Shown: positions 18,626 through 29,101, counted from the stretch's first letter. The stretch: 64,000 nucleotides of DNA from Acidobacteriota bacterium (GCA_016208495.1 JACQXX010000109.1:80328-144327), one strand, 5' to 3'. Notes: a model not told the origin generated them from the letters alone. Translations and numbers: made by a program.

Positions 18626-18714
18626 CACCCAACTGCACAAGTTGAAAGTGACACCAAAGCCACCACGCCAGACCCGGCGGGTGGCTTTTTTGATTTTTGA
18701 GGAGAAACACACCA
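18608..18714 (+). promoter_or_regulatory. Transcription attenuator controlled by Ile-tRNA supply
   Basis: GGCGTGAGGGCT (18608-18619, in the leader peptide end) can pair with AGCCACCACGCC (18658-18669) over 10 of 12 positions. The latter is the 5' half of the terminator stem, so the two structures exclude each other. A ribosome stalled on the ATT run leaves 18608-18619 free and favours antitermination. A ribosome at the stop codon covers it and allows termination. A small CAACT/AGTTG hairpin (18630-18644) sits in between. Confidence 0.78.
18656..18697 (+). terminator. Attenuator terminator before threonine dehydratase
   Basis: AAAGCCACC and CGCC (with one bulged A) pair with GGCG and GGTGGCTTT around the loop AGACCC, 13 bp in all. 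A U-tract TTTTTTGATTTTT follows. It ends a few bases before the GAGGAG ribosome-binding site of the gene at 18715. Confidence 0.88.
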
Positions 18715-19743
18715 ATGTCCGTCGCCACCGTTCCATCAACCGAATCTGAGGTACCCAGTCACACACACACCGCCTGGCCGATCTCCTTTCAGGATGTTGT
18801 CACCGCATCGCGTCAACTCCGGCAATACCTGCCAGTGACGCCGCTCCGGAATTATCAGGCTCTGGATCAGGCTGTGGGCCATAACATTCAAGTCCATGTG
18901 AAGCACGAAAACCACTTGCCGACCAATTCTTTCAAGGTCCGCAATGGGTTAAGTGTGCTGGCTTCGCTGACACCCGAACAACGCAAGCACGGTGTGGTCG
19001 CCGCGACGCGTGGAAATCATGGTCAGGGCGTCGCATGGGCTGGCGCACTCCTGGGTATCCCAGTTATTATCTGCGTCCCCCTCTCAAACAATCCTGAAAA
19101 AAACGCAGCCATGCGCGGCTTTGGAGCAACCGTGATCGAAGATGGTCACGATTATGACGAAGCCATTCGTGTCGCTCAGGAGCTGGTTCATTCGCGTGGA
19201 ATGACCCTGGTCCACGCCACCAACAACCGACGAGTGCTGGCTGGTGCCGCAACCATGTCGCTTGAAATGGTGGTGGATCAGGCGGCTGAACTCGATGCCG
19301 TGGTCATGGCCATTGGCGGCGGTTCAATGGCCGTCGGAGCGTTGACGGTGCTCCGCAAACTGCGTCCGGAAATCGAAGTCTACGGTGTCCAGGCAGAAGG
19401 CGCATCGGCCATGCACGAATCGTGGCACGCCGGGCAACCAGTGGTGAAACATACCGCCCAGACGATTGCCGATGGACTGGCTACCCGTGGCGTCTATGAA
19501 ATGACGTTTAGTACCCTCCGCGAAGGACTCACCGATTTCATCACGGTCAGCGATGAACTCATCGCCGAAGCCGTCCGCATGCTGCTCAAAACAACCCACA
19601 ATCTCGCTGAAGGCGCGGGCGCCGCCGGGCTGGCTGGATTGCTGTCGCTCCGTGAACGGCTGGCCGGCAAACGGGTCGGGATTGTTCTCTCGGGATCAAA
19701 TATTGATGAAACCACCCTTCGCTGGGTGATGAAAGCCGCTTGA
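18715..19743 (+). CDS. ilvA: Threonine ammonia-lyase (PLP-dependent threonine/serine dehydratase)
   Basis: A 342-residue fold-type II PLP enzyme. The Schiff-base Lys is in NSFKVRNG (residue about 74). The phosphate-binding loop is GGGSMAVGA near residue 203, and the N-terminal [11 protein letters not shown] motif is typical. Threonine is deaminated to 2-oxobutanoate, the first step to isoleucine. There is no C-terminal ACT domain, so direct allosteric inhibition by Ile is not expected; the Ile attenuator upstream would supply control at the RNA level. That attenuator also argues for a biosynthetic rather than catabolic role. GAGGAG lies ten bases before this ATG, which is why I prefer it over the start 18 bases upstream. 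gltB follows after 112 bases. Confidence 0.88.
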   Translation: MSVATVPSTESEVPSHTHTAWPISFQDVVTASRQLRQYLPVTPLRNYQALDQAVGHNIQVHVKHENHLPTNSFKVRNGLSVLASLTPEQRKHGVVAATRGNHGQGVAWAGALLGIPVIICVPLSNNPEKNAAMRGFGATVIEDGHDYDEAIRVAQELVHSRGMTLVHATNNRRVLAGAATMSLEMVVDQAAELDAVVMAIGGGSMAVGALTVLRKLRPEIEVYGVQAEGASAMHESWHAGQPVVKHTAQTIADGLATRGVYEMTFSTLREGLTDFITVSDELIAEAVRMLLKTTHNLAEGAGAAGLAGLLSLRERLAGKRVGIVLSGSNIDETTLRWVMKAA

Positions 19744-19807
19744 AGCCGGGGCTGAGAAAACCAGGGCTTGGGGCTGAGGGCTGAAGATATTGGGCTGAAG
19801 ACTTCGA

Positions 19808-19840
19808 AAACCCGGAACCCGGAACCCGGAACCCCGACCC
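19808..19840. repeat. Heptamer array ACCCGGA after a TTCGAA junction
   Basis: About four copies follow CTTCGAAAA in the gap between the dehydratase and gltB. Degenerate GGGCTGA repeats lie to the left (19749-19795). Confidence 0.88.
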
Positions 19841-19855
19841 CTGAAAGGAATCACT

Positions 19856-22800
19856 ATGTGGAATCAAGAAAAATCAAGTTGTGGCGTTGGTTTTGTGGCC
19901 AGTCTCCATCAGGTCAGCAACCACGAAAATCTACAACAGGCACTCCATGCACTCCGGTGTGTTGAACATCGCGGTGCCTGCGGCGCTGATCTTGAAACCA
20001 GTGACGGAGCCGGGGTAATGACCGATATTCCCTTTGAATTGCTGGGGTTTGAGAAACATTCCGTTGGCGTGGCGCAATTGTTTTTGCCGCAGGACGAACC
20101 GTATCGAAAAGAAATTCTAGCGATTTTTGAAGACACCTTTGCTTTTCTCGATGTTGAATTGATTGGCTATCGTGAGGTACCGATCAACGCCGAAGTGCTT
20201 GGACCGCAGGCACGACAGACGATGCCGGTGCTCGTTCAGGCATTTTTGCGCCGTCCAGTTCATTGCACCACGGTGGATTCATTCAACAAGCTGCTCTATA
20301 TCGGAAAACAACACGCCCGCACCAGGGTAATTCGCCGGTTTTCGAATTACGAGGTGTTTTTCTCGTCAATTTCTGCGGAAACAATTGTGTATAAAGCACT
20401 TGTGCGATCAGAAAAGCTTGATCAATTTTATCTGGATTTGCAATCTCCCCAGTATCGCACCCGGTTTGCACTCTTTCATCGCCGATTCAGCACCAACACC
20501 AGCACGGCCTGGGATAAGGCCCAACCGTTTCGCCTGATTGCGCACAATGGCGAAATCAATACGATTGCCGGCAACCGGTCGTGGGCCTACTCGCGGGAAA
20601 AAACACTCGGCTTGCAGGCCAACGAACTGATTACCCATCACGGCATCAGCGACAGCGGCAGCCTCAATGAAATGGTCGAAGCCCTCCGATATCGCAGCCA
20701 CCTGGCCAATATCAATGACATTTTGGCGATCATGATGCCGCCGGCGGATCGGCAAAATGACTACTACACGTTTTGGGCGCGCACGATGGAACCGTGGGAC
20801 GGGCCGGCGATTATTCTATTTTCAGACGGCAACCTGGTCGGCGCCAGACTTGACCGCAATGGATTCCGGCCTGGCCGCTGGATGCTCACCGAAGGCCATT
20901 TCTATGTGTGTTCTGAAGCTGGCGCCTTTGCGCTCAACGAAAGCGATATCCGGTTTAAAGGAGCACTTCATGCTGGAAATGCGGTGACGGTCAATTTACG
21001 AACTGGACTGGTGAGCTTTGAAGACCCAAGCACCATTGCCGCTTATCAAGGTGTGCGGTTTGATCCACGCCTGGTGTCATTACCGGCCACAACGCAGTTG
21101 CAAGCAGCCGGCATGGCCGACAAAACGGTGTTTGGGTACACCGAGGAAGATTCAAACCGCATCCTGCTGCCGATGATGGCCACCGGCAAGGAGCCAATTG
21201 GTTCAATGGGTGACACCGCCCGGCTGGCAGTGCTTTCCGATGAACCACGTTCGTTTTTTGATTTCTTCTATCAGGATTTCGCCCAGGTGACCAATCCGCC
21301 AGTTGATTACCTGCGCGAAACGATAGCCACCGATTTGACGGTGTTTCTGGGGTCGAAACCCAATATTTTCATTCCAACCGAATTGATCCCACCGCGCCCG
21401 GCGATCCGACTTGAGCATCCAGTTCTGAGCCTCCAGCAAATTTCAGAATTAAAAGCCCTGACCACCGATCATTCGCAGGAAGTCGGCATTCGGGCCGTGG
21501 TGCTTGATACCACATTTGATGCAACCGAGGGCGTGGCCGGATTTGATTTGGCGATTGACGAACTCACCCGTAAAGGATTGACCGCCGTTGAACATGGCAC
21601 GGCGGTGGTGATCCTGAGTGATCGCCAGGCTGGGCATCATCGCCTGCCGATCCCTTCCCTGCTGGCCCTACGGGCGCTGGTCAATGCGCTCAACGAATCT
21701 GGATTGAAGCTCAAAGCGTCACTGGTGGTTGAGTCGGGTGAGATTCGCAGTTCGCACCACGTCGCGGCGCTGATCGGATTTGGTGCCACCGCCGTGTGTC
21801 CCTATCTGGCGCTCGAAATTGCCCGGTTTGAACCCAATGCCAAACTTGAAGGCATCGCCCCAGAACAGCGCGAAGCCAATCTGATTGCGGCGCTCCGGTC
21901 GGGACTCCTGAAAATCATGGCCAAGATGGGGATTTCCGTGCTGCGGAGTTATCAAAATGCCCGGCTGTTTACCATTCTTGGACTTGGCCGGAATCTGGTG
22001 AATTTCTATTTTCCAGGGATGGAAAGCGTTGTCGGCGGGTTTGAACTGGAGCACATCGTGGATCTGGTTCGACTCAACGCCACCCGGTCAGAAGCGGCCA
22101 TGGCGGTCGGAAGCGGGAAACTGCTCCACACGTATCAGTTCCGCGAACACACTCAGGGCACGGCAGGTGAAAAACACGCCATGACCACGACTCGGGCGCG
22201 AATGATCCACAAACTGGTTCGTGAAACCGGGCATTCGCTGAGTTCGCCGGAACTCTATGATCACTATTTGAAACAGGGAGAAGACAGCGCCCCGGTGACC
22301 TTTCGTCACCTGTTCCGCTTAAAAACCGAATTGCCCGCGCTTGGGCTCAATCAGGTCGAACCGATGTCAGACATTTTATGGCGGTTTGGAACTGGCGGAA
22401 TGTCGTTTGGCGCCATCAGCGCCGAATCACAGCGCGATTTGATCACCGCCATGCGCGAGGTCCGCGCCCGCAGCAACAGCGGCGAAGGCGGCGAAAATCC
22501 CTTTTATTTCGCTGAAGGCATCACCGCCACCACCAAACAGGTGGCCTCCGGGCGATTTGGCGTGACGGCTGAATATTTGATTTCAGCCCAGGAAATCCAG
22601 ATTAAAATTGCCCAGGGGGCCAAACCCGGCGAAGGTGGCCAGTTGATGGCAGTGAAAGTCACCCCTGAAATTGCCAGGGCACGCCATTCGCCAGTCAATA
22701 TTGATCTGATTTCTCCGCCGCCGATGCACGATATTTACAGCATCGAAGACCTGAAAGAGCTTATTTACGAACTCAAACAGCTTCATCCGTCAGCCAAAGT

Positions 22801-24229
22801 CAGCGTCAAACTGGTTTCCGGGGTCAATATTGACACGATTGCCGTCGGTGTGGCGAAAGCCGGGGCTGACATCATCCACATCTCTGGCGGAGACGGCGGC
22901 ACCGGTGCCGCCGGGCTCGGTTCGATGAAACACGCCGGGCTGCCCTGGGAACTGGGTCTGGTCGCCGTGCATCGGGCACTGGTCGCCAATCATCTGCGCC
23001 AATCCATTACACTTCGAGTAGACGGCGGTTTGCACACGGGCAAGGATCTCGTACTGGCAGCGGCGCTTGGCGCGGAGGAATTTGACTTTGGCAAGCTCCT
23101 GCTCGTCGCCGAAGGGTGCATTATGGCGCGGATTTGCGAAACCAATCGCTGTCCGGCAGGCATTGCCACCCACGATCCGAAATTCAAAGCCAAATACCAG
23201 GGAACACCAACTCACGTGGTGCGGATGCTCGAATACCTTGCCGAAGACGTCCGCCGTCACCTGGCACGGCTGGGCTTTACCACGCTCACTGATCTGGTGG
23301 GCCGGATTGATCTGGTCGAGACCGATCCACGCTTTACCCAACTCGTCGCCGAACGCAATCTGGATCTGAGCTTTTTCTTTCAAACCGTGCTGTCTGGTTC
23401 GAAAGCCGCGTTTGACCTGACCACCAGTCTGGCCTATGTACCAGTCAGCCCGTTGAATGAATTTCTGGTCAACCGGGCCAAACCAGCGCTTGATCATCAG
23501 ACGCCGTTTCGAATCGAATGCGGCATCCGCAGTACCGACCGGGCCGCACTCGCGACCTTGTCCGGGGTAATCGCCGAAACCATGTATCATCAACGCGGTC
23601 ACTCAGAACCAGGAACTCAACCGCCAGCGACCAACCGGATTCAGGTGGATTTTGTCGGGAGTGCGGGTCAAGGATTTGGGGTATTTCTGGTGGATGGCAT
23701 CGAGACCCGGCTCTTTGGCGAGGCCAACGACTCGGTCTGCAAAGGGATGTCTGGCGGAAAAGTGGTGATTCGCCCCCATCCGCATTCAAAATTAGAACCC
23801 GAGAAAAACACAATCATCGGCAACTGTGCGCTCTATGGCGCCACAGGGGGCAAACTGTTTATCAATGGGCTGGCCGGTGACCGGTTTGCGGTTCGCAATA
23901 GCGGAGCACTCGCCGTGGTCGAAGGCGTCGGCCTTCACGCCTGTGAATATATGACCAACGGTATTGTGGTAATCCTCGGCAAAATCGGGTTGAACCTTGG
24001 TGCCGGAATGACTGGCGGGAAAATCTACCTTCACAGTCAACCGGATCTTTCCAGAATCAATCAAAACTACGTTCAACTTCAACAGTTAACGAATCAAGAT
24101 GCTGATGAACTGGTGCACCTCCTCGGCGAATATGCAGCGGAAACTGACAGCCTCCGGGCTCAAGCCATGGTGCGATCATTTGCGACTCTCCGTGCGGAGT
24201 TTTGGAAGATCATTCCTGGAAAAGCATAG
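19856..24229 (+). CDS. gltB: Glutamate synthase large subunit
   Basis: A 1457-residue protein with the full GltB order. The class II amidotransferase nucleophile is Cys 9 (KSSCGVGF), exposed by removing an eight-residue propeptide. The central domain follows, then the FMN-binding synthase barrel (GGTGAAGLGSMKHAG). The 3Fe-4S cysteines are in CIMARICETNRC (residues 1088, 1094, 1099). A C-terminal beta-helix has GxxGG repeats. It transfers the glutamine amide nitrogen to 2-oxoglutarate through a 30 Å ammonia tunnel. The small subunit gltD is not in the window. AAAGGA precedes the ATG. The TAG stop is followed immediately by a GTTCAGG array. Confidence 0.97.
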   Translation: MWNQEKSSCGVGFVASLHQVSNHENLQQALHALRCVEHRGACGADLETSDGAGVMTDIPFELLGFEKHSVGVAQLFLPQDEPYRKEILAIFEDTFAFLDVELIGYREVPINAEVLGPQARQTMPVLVQAFLRRPVHCTTVDSFNKLLYIGKQHARTRVIRRFSNYEVFFSSISAETIVYKALVRSEKLDQFYLDLQSPQYRTRFALFHRRFSTNTSTAWDKAQPFRLIAHNGEINTIAGNRSWAYSREKTLGLQANELITHHGISDSGSLNEMVEALRYRSHLANINDILAIMMPPADRQNDYYTFWARTMEPWDGPAIILFSDGNLVGARLDRNGFRPGRWMLTEGHFYVCSEAGAFALNESDIRFKGALHAGNAVTVNLRTGLVSFEDPSTIAAYQGVRFDPRLVSLPATTQLQAAGMADKTVFGYTEEDSNRILLPMMATGKEPIGSMGDTARLAVLSDEPRSFFDFFYQDFAQVTNPPVDYLRETIATDLTVFLGSKPNIFIPTELIPPRPAIRLEHPVLSLQQISELKALTTDHSQEVGIRAVVLDTTFDATEGVAGFDLAIDELTRKGLTAVEHGTAVVILSDRQAGHHRLPIPSLLALRALVNALNESGLKLKASLVVESGEIRSSHHVAALIGFGATAVCPYLALEIARFEPNAKLEGIAPEQREANLIAALRSGLLKIMAKMGISVLRSYQNARLFTILGLGRNLVNFYFPGMESVVGGFELEHIVDLVRLNATRSEAAMAVGSGKLLHTYQFREHTQGTAGEKHAMTTTRARMIHKLVRETGHSLSSPELYDHYLKQGEDSAPVTFRHLFRLKTELPALGLNQVEPMSDILWRFGTGGMSFGAISAESQRDLITAMREVRARSNSGEGGENPFYFAEGITATTKQVASGRFGVTAEYLISAQEIQIKIAQGAKPGEGGQLMAVKVTPEIARARHSPVNIDLISPPPMHDIYSIEDLKELIYELKQLHPSAKVSVKLVSGVNIDTIAVGVAKAGADIIHISGGDGGTGAAGLGSMKHAGLPWELGLVAVHRALVANHLRQSITLRVDGGLHTGKDLVLAAALGAEEFDFGKLLLVAEGCIMARICETNRCPAGIATHDPKFKAKYQGTPTHVVRMLEYLAEDVRRHLARLGFTTLTDLVGRIDLVETDPRFTQLVAERNLDLSFFFQTVLSGSKAAFDLTTSLAYVPVSPLNEFLVNRAKPALDHQTPFRIECGIRSTDRAALATLSGVIAETMYHQRGHSEPGTQPPATNRIQVDFVGSAGQGFGVFLVDGIETRLFGEANDSVCKGMSGGKVVIRPHPHSKLEPEKNTIIGNCALYGATGGKLFINGLAGDRFAVRNSGALAVVEGVGLHACEYMTNGIVVILGKIGLNLGAGMTGGKIYLHSQPDLSRINQNYVQLQQLTNQDADELVHLLGEYAAETDSLRAQAMVRSFATLRAEFWKIIPGKA

Positions 24230-24310
24230 GGTTCGGGGTTCAGGGTTCAGGGCTCAGGGTTCAGGGTTCAGGGTTCAGGGTTCAGGGTTCAGGGTTCAGG
24301 GTTCAGGGTT
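24229..24310. repeat. Heptamer array GTTCAGG
   Basis: About eleven copies of GTTCAGG begin directly at the gltB stop codon and end at a TTTTCGAAGAA junction. The same unit occurs at 50341-50385 and 50550-50572. Confidence 0.95.
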
Positions 24311-24320
24311 TTCGAAGAAA

Positions 24321-24511
24321 TGTCACCCTGTCACCCTGTCACCTTGTCACCTTGTCACCTTGTCACCTTGTCACCCTGTCACCCTGTCACCTTGTCACCC
24401 TGTCACCCTGTCACCTTGTCACCTTGTCACCTTGTCACCCTGTCACCTTGTCACCCTGTCACCTTGTCACCCTGTCACCTTGTCACCTTGTCACCTTGTC
24501 CCTTTGTCATT
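24321..24511. repeat. Octamer array TGTCACCY
   Basis: About 23 head-to-tail copies of TGTCACCT or TGTCACCC follow the TTCGAA junction. T and C variants are interspersed. With the heptamer array this fills most of the gap 24230-24685; the remainder is AT-rich with no visible gene. Confidence 0.95.
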
Positions 24512-24685
24512 CCCTCCCACTTTATCCCCTGTTTGGCTTATATTCTCAGTGTTTGGCTTAAAAATTGCTCCTCTCAAACCCAAATTGGCTTGAAAGCAGG
24601 AATGCCAGCTTTTTCTGCCTCATCACTGAAGTCAATTTTATGATTTTTCTGCCTAACCTGGCCCATTTTCCTCAATACCCGTACT

Positions 24686-27600
24686 ATGGCACTCAATACC
24701 CAAAAGAAGAATGACCTGCAACTTCCCAGGCTGGCAGGCATCCTGGTGACGGGTATCGGTTTCTTGACGCTTTTGAGTTGGAAACTTGGCATTGAGGCCC
24801 CGCTCTCGGTCATTGAAGGCTTTCCAAAAATGTCGCCAACCACCGCACTGGCATTTGTTTGTGCTGGATTGGTGCTGATTCTCCGTCCAACCAGGCCGAC
24901 TCAGGTCAGTCGCCGGATTGGATCACAAGTCCTGGCCAGCATTGTTCTAGGAATTGGGCTGATCAGCCTCAGTGGTCATCTGGGCGGACTTGGAATGGAG
25001 GGCGAACAGTTGCCGCGGATGTGGGATCACCCATCCCTGCGTTCGCTTATTGGGTTACCCGCGCCGGCAACAGCCTTGTGTTTTTCATTCCTTGGAATCA
25101 GTTTGTTGATGGTGGCGACAAATTATCAGCGATGGATCCTCGGTCAGCAGATATTTGCCTTCCTGACAGCAATTATCCTATTAACTGTTTTTTTATCATA
25201 TATTTATAGTGCTTCACCAATTCACCAAACATCACCTATCGGTGGGACTGCTCTTCCAACGCTCTGTGTGATGGCAGTTTTGAGCCTGGGGATTTTGGGG
25301 GTCAATGCCCAAAGTAGCCTTATGGTGTTGATCACCAATCGTCACCCTGGCGGGGTTATTGCCCGATGGTCAACTCTCTTATTTACAACGATTTTGCTGG
25401 TGTTGGGTGAATTTCGGCTGCATGGGCAATTATCTGGATTGTTTTCTCTTGAAATTGGTCTTTCGATGATGATAGCCCTCACCATTGTCCTGGTGGCCGG
25501 CCTGATGATGTGGGCGTCAAATTTGCAATTGAAACACCAGGTTCAAATGCAGCAAGTCAACGAAAAGCTCCGCTCACGCGAACAACATTTCCGGACCCTG
25601 ACCACGCTCGCACCGGTTGGAATTTTTCTCAATAACGCTGAAGGTGAGTGCATTTTTGTGAACGAAGCCTGGTCTGAAATCACCGGGTTGCCGGCTGAAG
25701 AAGGGTATGGCCAAAAATGGCTTCAAACTATTCATCCTGATGATCTGGAGCACATCCAACTTCAGTGGCAGCGATGCACAATCCTGGGTGAAGAAGTTTC
25801 GTTTGAGGTTCGGGTTCTGCGTCTGGATAGCACCACTGCCTGGGTCTCAGGTCGAATACGCCCGGTCAAAAACCGACCCGGAGAGGTTATCGGCTATGTG
25901 GGAACCGTGATGGACATCACAGAATCACGTCAGCTTGAGGAAATGCTCCACGAACGAGAAGCAACCCTGCGGGCATTAGGGGATAACCTGCCGAACGGTG
26001 CCATTTTCCAGGTTAAACATGACCGGGATGGCAAACCACATTTCAATTATTTTAGTGCGGGTATCGAACGCATTATCGGGATCCCTCGGGAAGCCATTTT
26101 TGCTGACCCTTCAGTGCTGATGCAGCAACTGAGCGAAGCCGATCAGGTGAGGTTCAACCAGGCCGTTGAGCGAGCCCAGCAAACGCAAAGCCTGGTTGAT
26201 GAACAGGTACTCAAGCAAACTCCCCATCGAGGACCGGTGTGGACGCATATTCGAACCTCTCCCCGAAAACTCGCCGATGGAAGCATCGTCTGGGACGGCA
26301 TCGAATTTGATATTACCGAAAGCAAACAGATGGAGGCCGAACTCCGCCGAAGCAAGGAGCTGTTCCAGGCAATCTTTGAAGAATCCGCCGACGCCCTGTT
26401 TCTGGTTGATGCCGAGACAACTCTGATTACCGATTGCAACCAGCGGGTCGTGGAAATGTTTGAAGGCGAATCCAAAGCTGATTTCATCGGCACCTATGGC
26501 GAACACCTCCAAAAATACCGTTTTACCCCCGACGAACTGGTATCACTCAGGGAACAGGCCCGCTCGGGAAATTTTGTTAGCCTTGAACGCGAATATGTCA
26601 CCAAAAAAGGAAATGAATTTTGGGGAAATCTGGCCTTTAAACTGATTGATGTTGGTGGAACCCGATTGCAACTGGTCCGGGTCACCGATATTACGATCCG
26701 AAAACAGGCTGAGACAGCCTTGCGCAACAGCGAGCAACGGTTTCGGACGATGTTTGATACTGCCTTTCAAATGTCCGGGTTGCTGACACCCGAAGGTCTT
26801 GTCCTGCAGGCCAATCAAGCCGCCCTGGATTTTGCGGCACTCACGATTGACGACGTCATCAACCAACCCGTGTGGGAAACTTCCTGGTTTTCCCATTCGA
26901 TTCAGGTTCAGGAAGACCTCAAACAGGCGATCCAGCAAGCTCGTCAAGGAGAGTTTATTCGCTATGAGGTTGAGGTGATGGCCGCCGGCGGACACATCCG
27001 CACCCTTGATTTCTCAATCAAACCCGTCTTTGATGATCAGGGAAAAGTGTCCTGGCTCTTGCCTGAAGGACGTGACATCACCGACTGGCTTCAAGCTCAG
27101 ACGGACCTGATCAAAGCCCGGGAACAAGCCGAACAGGCGTCGAAAGCCAAATCAGAATTTCTCGCAACCATGAGCCACGAAATCCGCACCCCGATGAATG
27201 GCGTGATTGGAATGTGCAACCTGTTGCTTGAAACCGAGTTAACCCCACTCCAAAAGGAATATTCCGAAACCATTTATCGGTCAGGCGAAGCACTGCTCCT
27301 GATCATCAACGACATTCTGGATTTCTCAAAAATTGAGGCTGGAAAACTTGAGGTCGAACATGTTCCATTTGAATTGCAGCCAGTCCTGGAGGGCGTTATG
27401 GACTTGCTCGCCGAATCCGCCCAGCGGAAACAGGTGGAATTTACCTGTGTCGTCTCACCCAACGTTCCACAAACACTATCTGGAGATCCAGCCCGGCTTC
27501 GTCAGGTTCTCACCAACCTGCTCAGTAATGGCATTAAATTTACGGATCAAGGCGAGGTGACGCTTCGGGTATCACTCGTCAGTCAGGGTATCGGGCAAGT

Positions 27601-29101
27601 TCGCCTCCGATTTGAAATCAAGGACACTGGAATCGGTATTTCACCAAAGCGGCAGCCGCTGTTGTTTCAGCCATTTAGTCAGGTAGATTCCAGCAACACC
27701 CGACGCTTTGGAGGCACTGGCCTTGGACTGGTCATTTCCAAAAAACTGATTGAAGCCATGCAGGGGGAAGTTCAGTTTGAAAGTCAGATGAACCAGGGAA
27801 CCAGGTTCTGGTTTGAAATTGAGTTCCCAATTCAAGCCCAGATACCACCGATGTGGGATCTCCCCCAATCGGTTTCCACCCGACGAATACTGGTGGTGGA
27901 AGATCACCCGCCCTGTCTTGAACTGATTATCCAAATGCTGGCAACCTGGCACCTCCCCTTTGACCAGGCGACCACGGCGGAATCGGTACTGGACAAAATC
28001 CAGGGAGCAGAGTTGACCACCCCCCCGTTTGATACCATCATTCTTGATATCACTCAGCCTGGACTGGATCTTTCCATCCTGATCGAAACCTTGCCGCACC
28101 ATCTGATCTCAGAGAAAAACCTGATTTTGCTTGTTCCCTGGGGTCAAAGCCAGTTTGTCCAGCTTCCCAATCAATTCAAAACAGTCCGGTATCTTCAAAA
28201 ACCGATTCGCCTGCAACAGCTTTTTGAGAGCCTGTTTCCGGAAGATCAACCGGCGGGTGCTGGTGCTGGCGCCTCTTGCTCAGTTGAATCGGCTGATTCA
28301 ACTTCACAATTTGCCGGGTGCCGGGTGCTGATGGTTGAAGACAATGTTATCAACCAGCGGGTCACGCTGTACCAGCTCAAGAGGCTTGGGGTTGAAGTTC
28401 ATATCGCCAACAACGGACGAGAGGCCCTGGTCGCCTTGCAAAAATCCAGGTACGATCTGGCTCTCATGGACTGCCAGATGCCGGAAATGGATGGATATGA
28501 AGCAACCCGTCAGTATCGTCAATGCGAAGCAACCGGAACGCATTTGCCGATCATTGCCCTGTCAGCCAATGCCTACTCTGAAAACAAACACCGGTGCCTT
28601 GAGGTTGGAATGGATGATTTTATTTCTAAACCGGTCAAACTTTCAGACTTAGAGCGTGTTATAAAACAATGGATTGTCAAAGCCCAACCCGCCCTGCCTC
28701 TGCCTGCTATGCCTGTCAGTCAACCGCCGATTCTTGATCCAGCCGCACTGACCAGACTCCGAGCCATGGTCGGAGAAACAAATCACGAGTTATTTCTTGA
28801 AATGATTGATTTGTTTTTGACTGAAAATGCGCTTTCGCTCTCTAAACTGGCACAGGCCGTCCAGGAACAGGACGCGACTGGGGTGCTCAAGCTCGCTCAC
28901 CGACTCCGGGGTTCCAGCCTGCAATTTGGGGCTGGGCGTATGGTTCAACTCTGTCAGGAAATTGAACAAAGAGGTCGTGACAAAAAGCTTGAAGGTGTTG
29001 AAACATTACTGACTCAACTCCAACATGAATTTGAGCAAACTCAGGTAGCCTTCCAGGTTGAGAAGGGACAACCACCTGAAGATCCTCATCGCCGAAGATG
29101 A
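24686..29101 (+). CDS. Large hybrid sensor kinase: 8 TM, PAS repeats, HisKA, HATPase, two receivers, Hpt
   Basis: A 1471-residue inner-membrane phosphorelay protein. Eight helices span residues 10-285. At least four PAS-type domains follow (about 305-800), several ending in DITE or DIT motifs. The H-box (TMSHEIRTPMNG) is near 832 and GTGLGL near 1010. A first receiver (about 1066-1180) has LVVEDH and a variant phosphoacceptor region ILDITQPG. The second receiver (about 1212-1330) is canonical, with MVEDN and LMDCQMPEMDG. A C-terminal Hpt (AHRLRGSS, His near 1405) completes the relay. The signal is unknown. The 3' end overlaps the start of a truncated response regulator by 44 bases, so the two were once one signalling operon. 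Confidence 0.94.
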   Translation: MALNTQKKNDLQLPRLAGILVTGIGFLTLLSWKLGIEAPLSVIEGFPKMSPTTALAFVCAGLVLILRPTRPTQVSRRIGSQVLASIVLGIGLISLSGHLGGLGMEGEQLPRMWDHPSLRSLIGLPAPATALCFSFLGISLLMVATNYQRWILGQQIFAFLTAIILLTVFLSYIYSASPIHQTSPIGGTALPTLCVMAVLSLGILGVNAQSSLMVLITNRHPGGVIARWSTLLFTTILLVLGEFRLHGQLSGLFSLEIGLSMMIALTIVLVAGLMMWASNLQLKHQVQMQQVNEKLRSREQHFRTLTTLAPVGIFLNNAEGECIFVNEAWSEITGLPAEEGYGQKWLQTIHPDDLEHIQLQWQRCTILGEEVSFEVRVLRLDSTTAWVSGRIRPVKNRPGEVIGYVGTVMDITESRQLEEMLHEREATLRALGDNLPNGAIFQVKHDRDGKPHFNYFSAGIERIIGIPREAIFADPSVLMQQLSEADQVRFNQAVERAQQTQSLVDEQVLKQTPHRGPVWTHIRTSPRKLADGSIVWDGIEFDITESKQMEAELRRSKELFQAIFEESADALFLVDAETTLITDCNQRVVEMFEGESKADFIGTYGEHLQKYRFTPDELVSLREQARSGNFVSLEREYVTKKGNEFWGNLAFKLIDVGGTRLQLVRVTDITIRKQAETALRNSEQRFRTMFDTAFQMSGLLTPEGLVLQANQAALDFAALTIDDVINQPVWETSWFSHSIQVQEDLKQAIQQARQGEFIRYEVEVMAAGGHIRTLDFSIKPVFDDQGKVSWLLPEGRDITDWLQAQTDLIKAREQAEQASKAKSEFLATMSHEIRTPMNGVIGMCNLLLETELTPLQKEYSETIYRSGEALLLIINDILDFSKIEAGKLEVEHVPFELQPVLEGVMDLLAESAQRKQVEFTCVVSPNVPQTLSGDPARLRQVLTNLLSNGIKFTDQGEVTLRVSLVSQGIGQVRLRFEIKDTGIGISPKRQPLLFQPFSQVDSSNTRRFGGTGLGLVISKKLIEAMQGEVQFESQMNQGTRFWFEIEFPIQAQIPPMWDLPQSVSTRRILVVEDHPPCLELIIQMLATWHLPFDQATTAESVLDKIQGAELTTPPFDTIILDITQPGLDLSILIETLPHHLISEKNLILLVPWGQSQFVQLPNQFKTVRYLQKPIRLQQLFESLFPEDQPAGAGAGASCSVESADSTSQFAGCRVLMVEDNVINQRVTLYQLKRLGVEVHIANNGREALVALQKSRYDLALMDCQMPEMDGYEATRQYRQCEATGTHLPIIALSANAYSENKHRCLEVGMDDFISKPVKLSDLERVIKQWIVKAQPALPLPAMPVSQPPILDPAALTRLRAMVGETNHELFLEMIDLFLTENALSLSKLAQAVQEQDATGVLKLAHRLRGSSLQFGAGRMVQLCQEIEQRGRDKKLEGVETLLTQLQHEFEQTQVAFQVEKGQPPEDPHRRR

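Noticed and set aside
24321..24511. Possible CRISPR array after gltB
   Set aside because: The repeat is a contiguous 8-mer with no spacers and no cas gene is near.
24320..24643. Long frames with repeated LSPCHLVT peptides
   Set aside because: They are translations of the octamer array; open frames come from the repeat period, not from coding.
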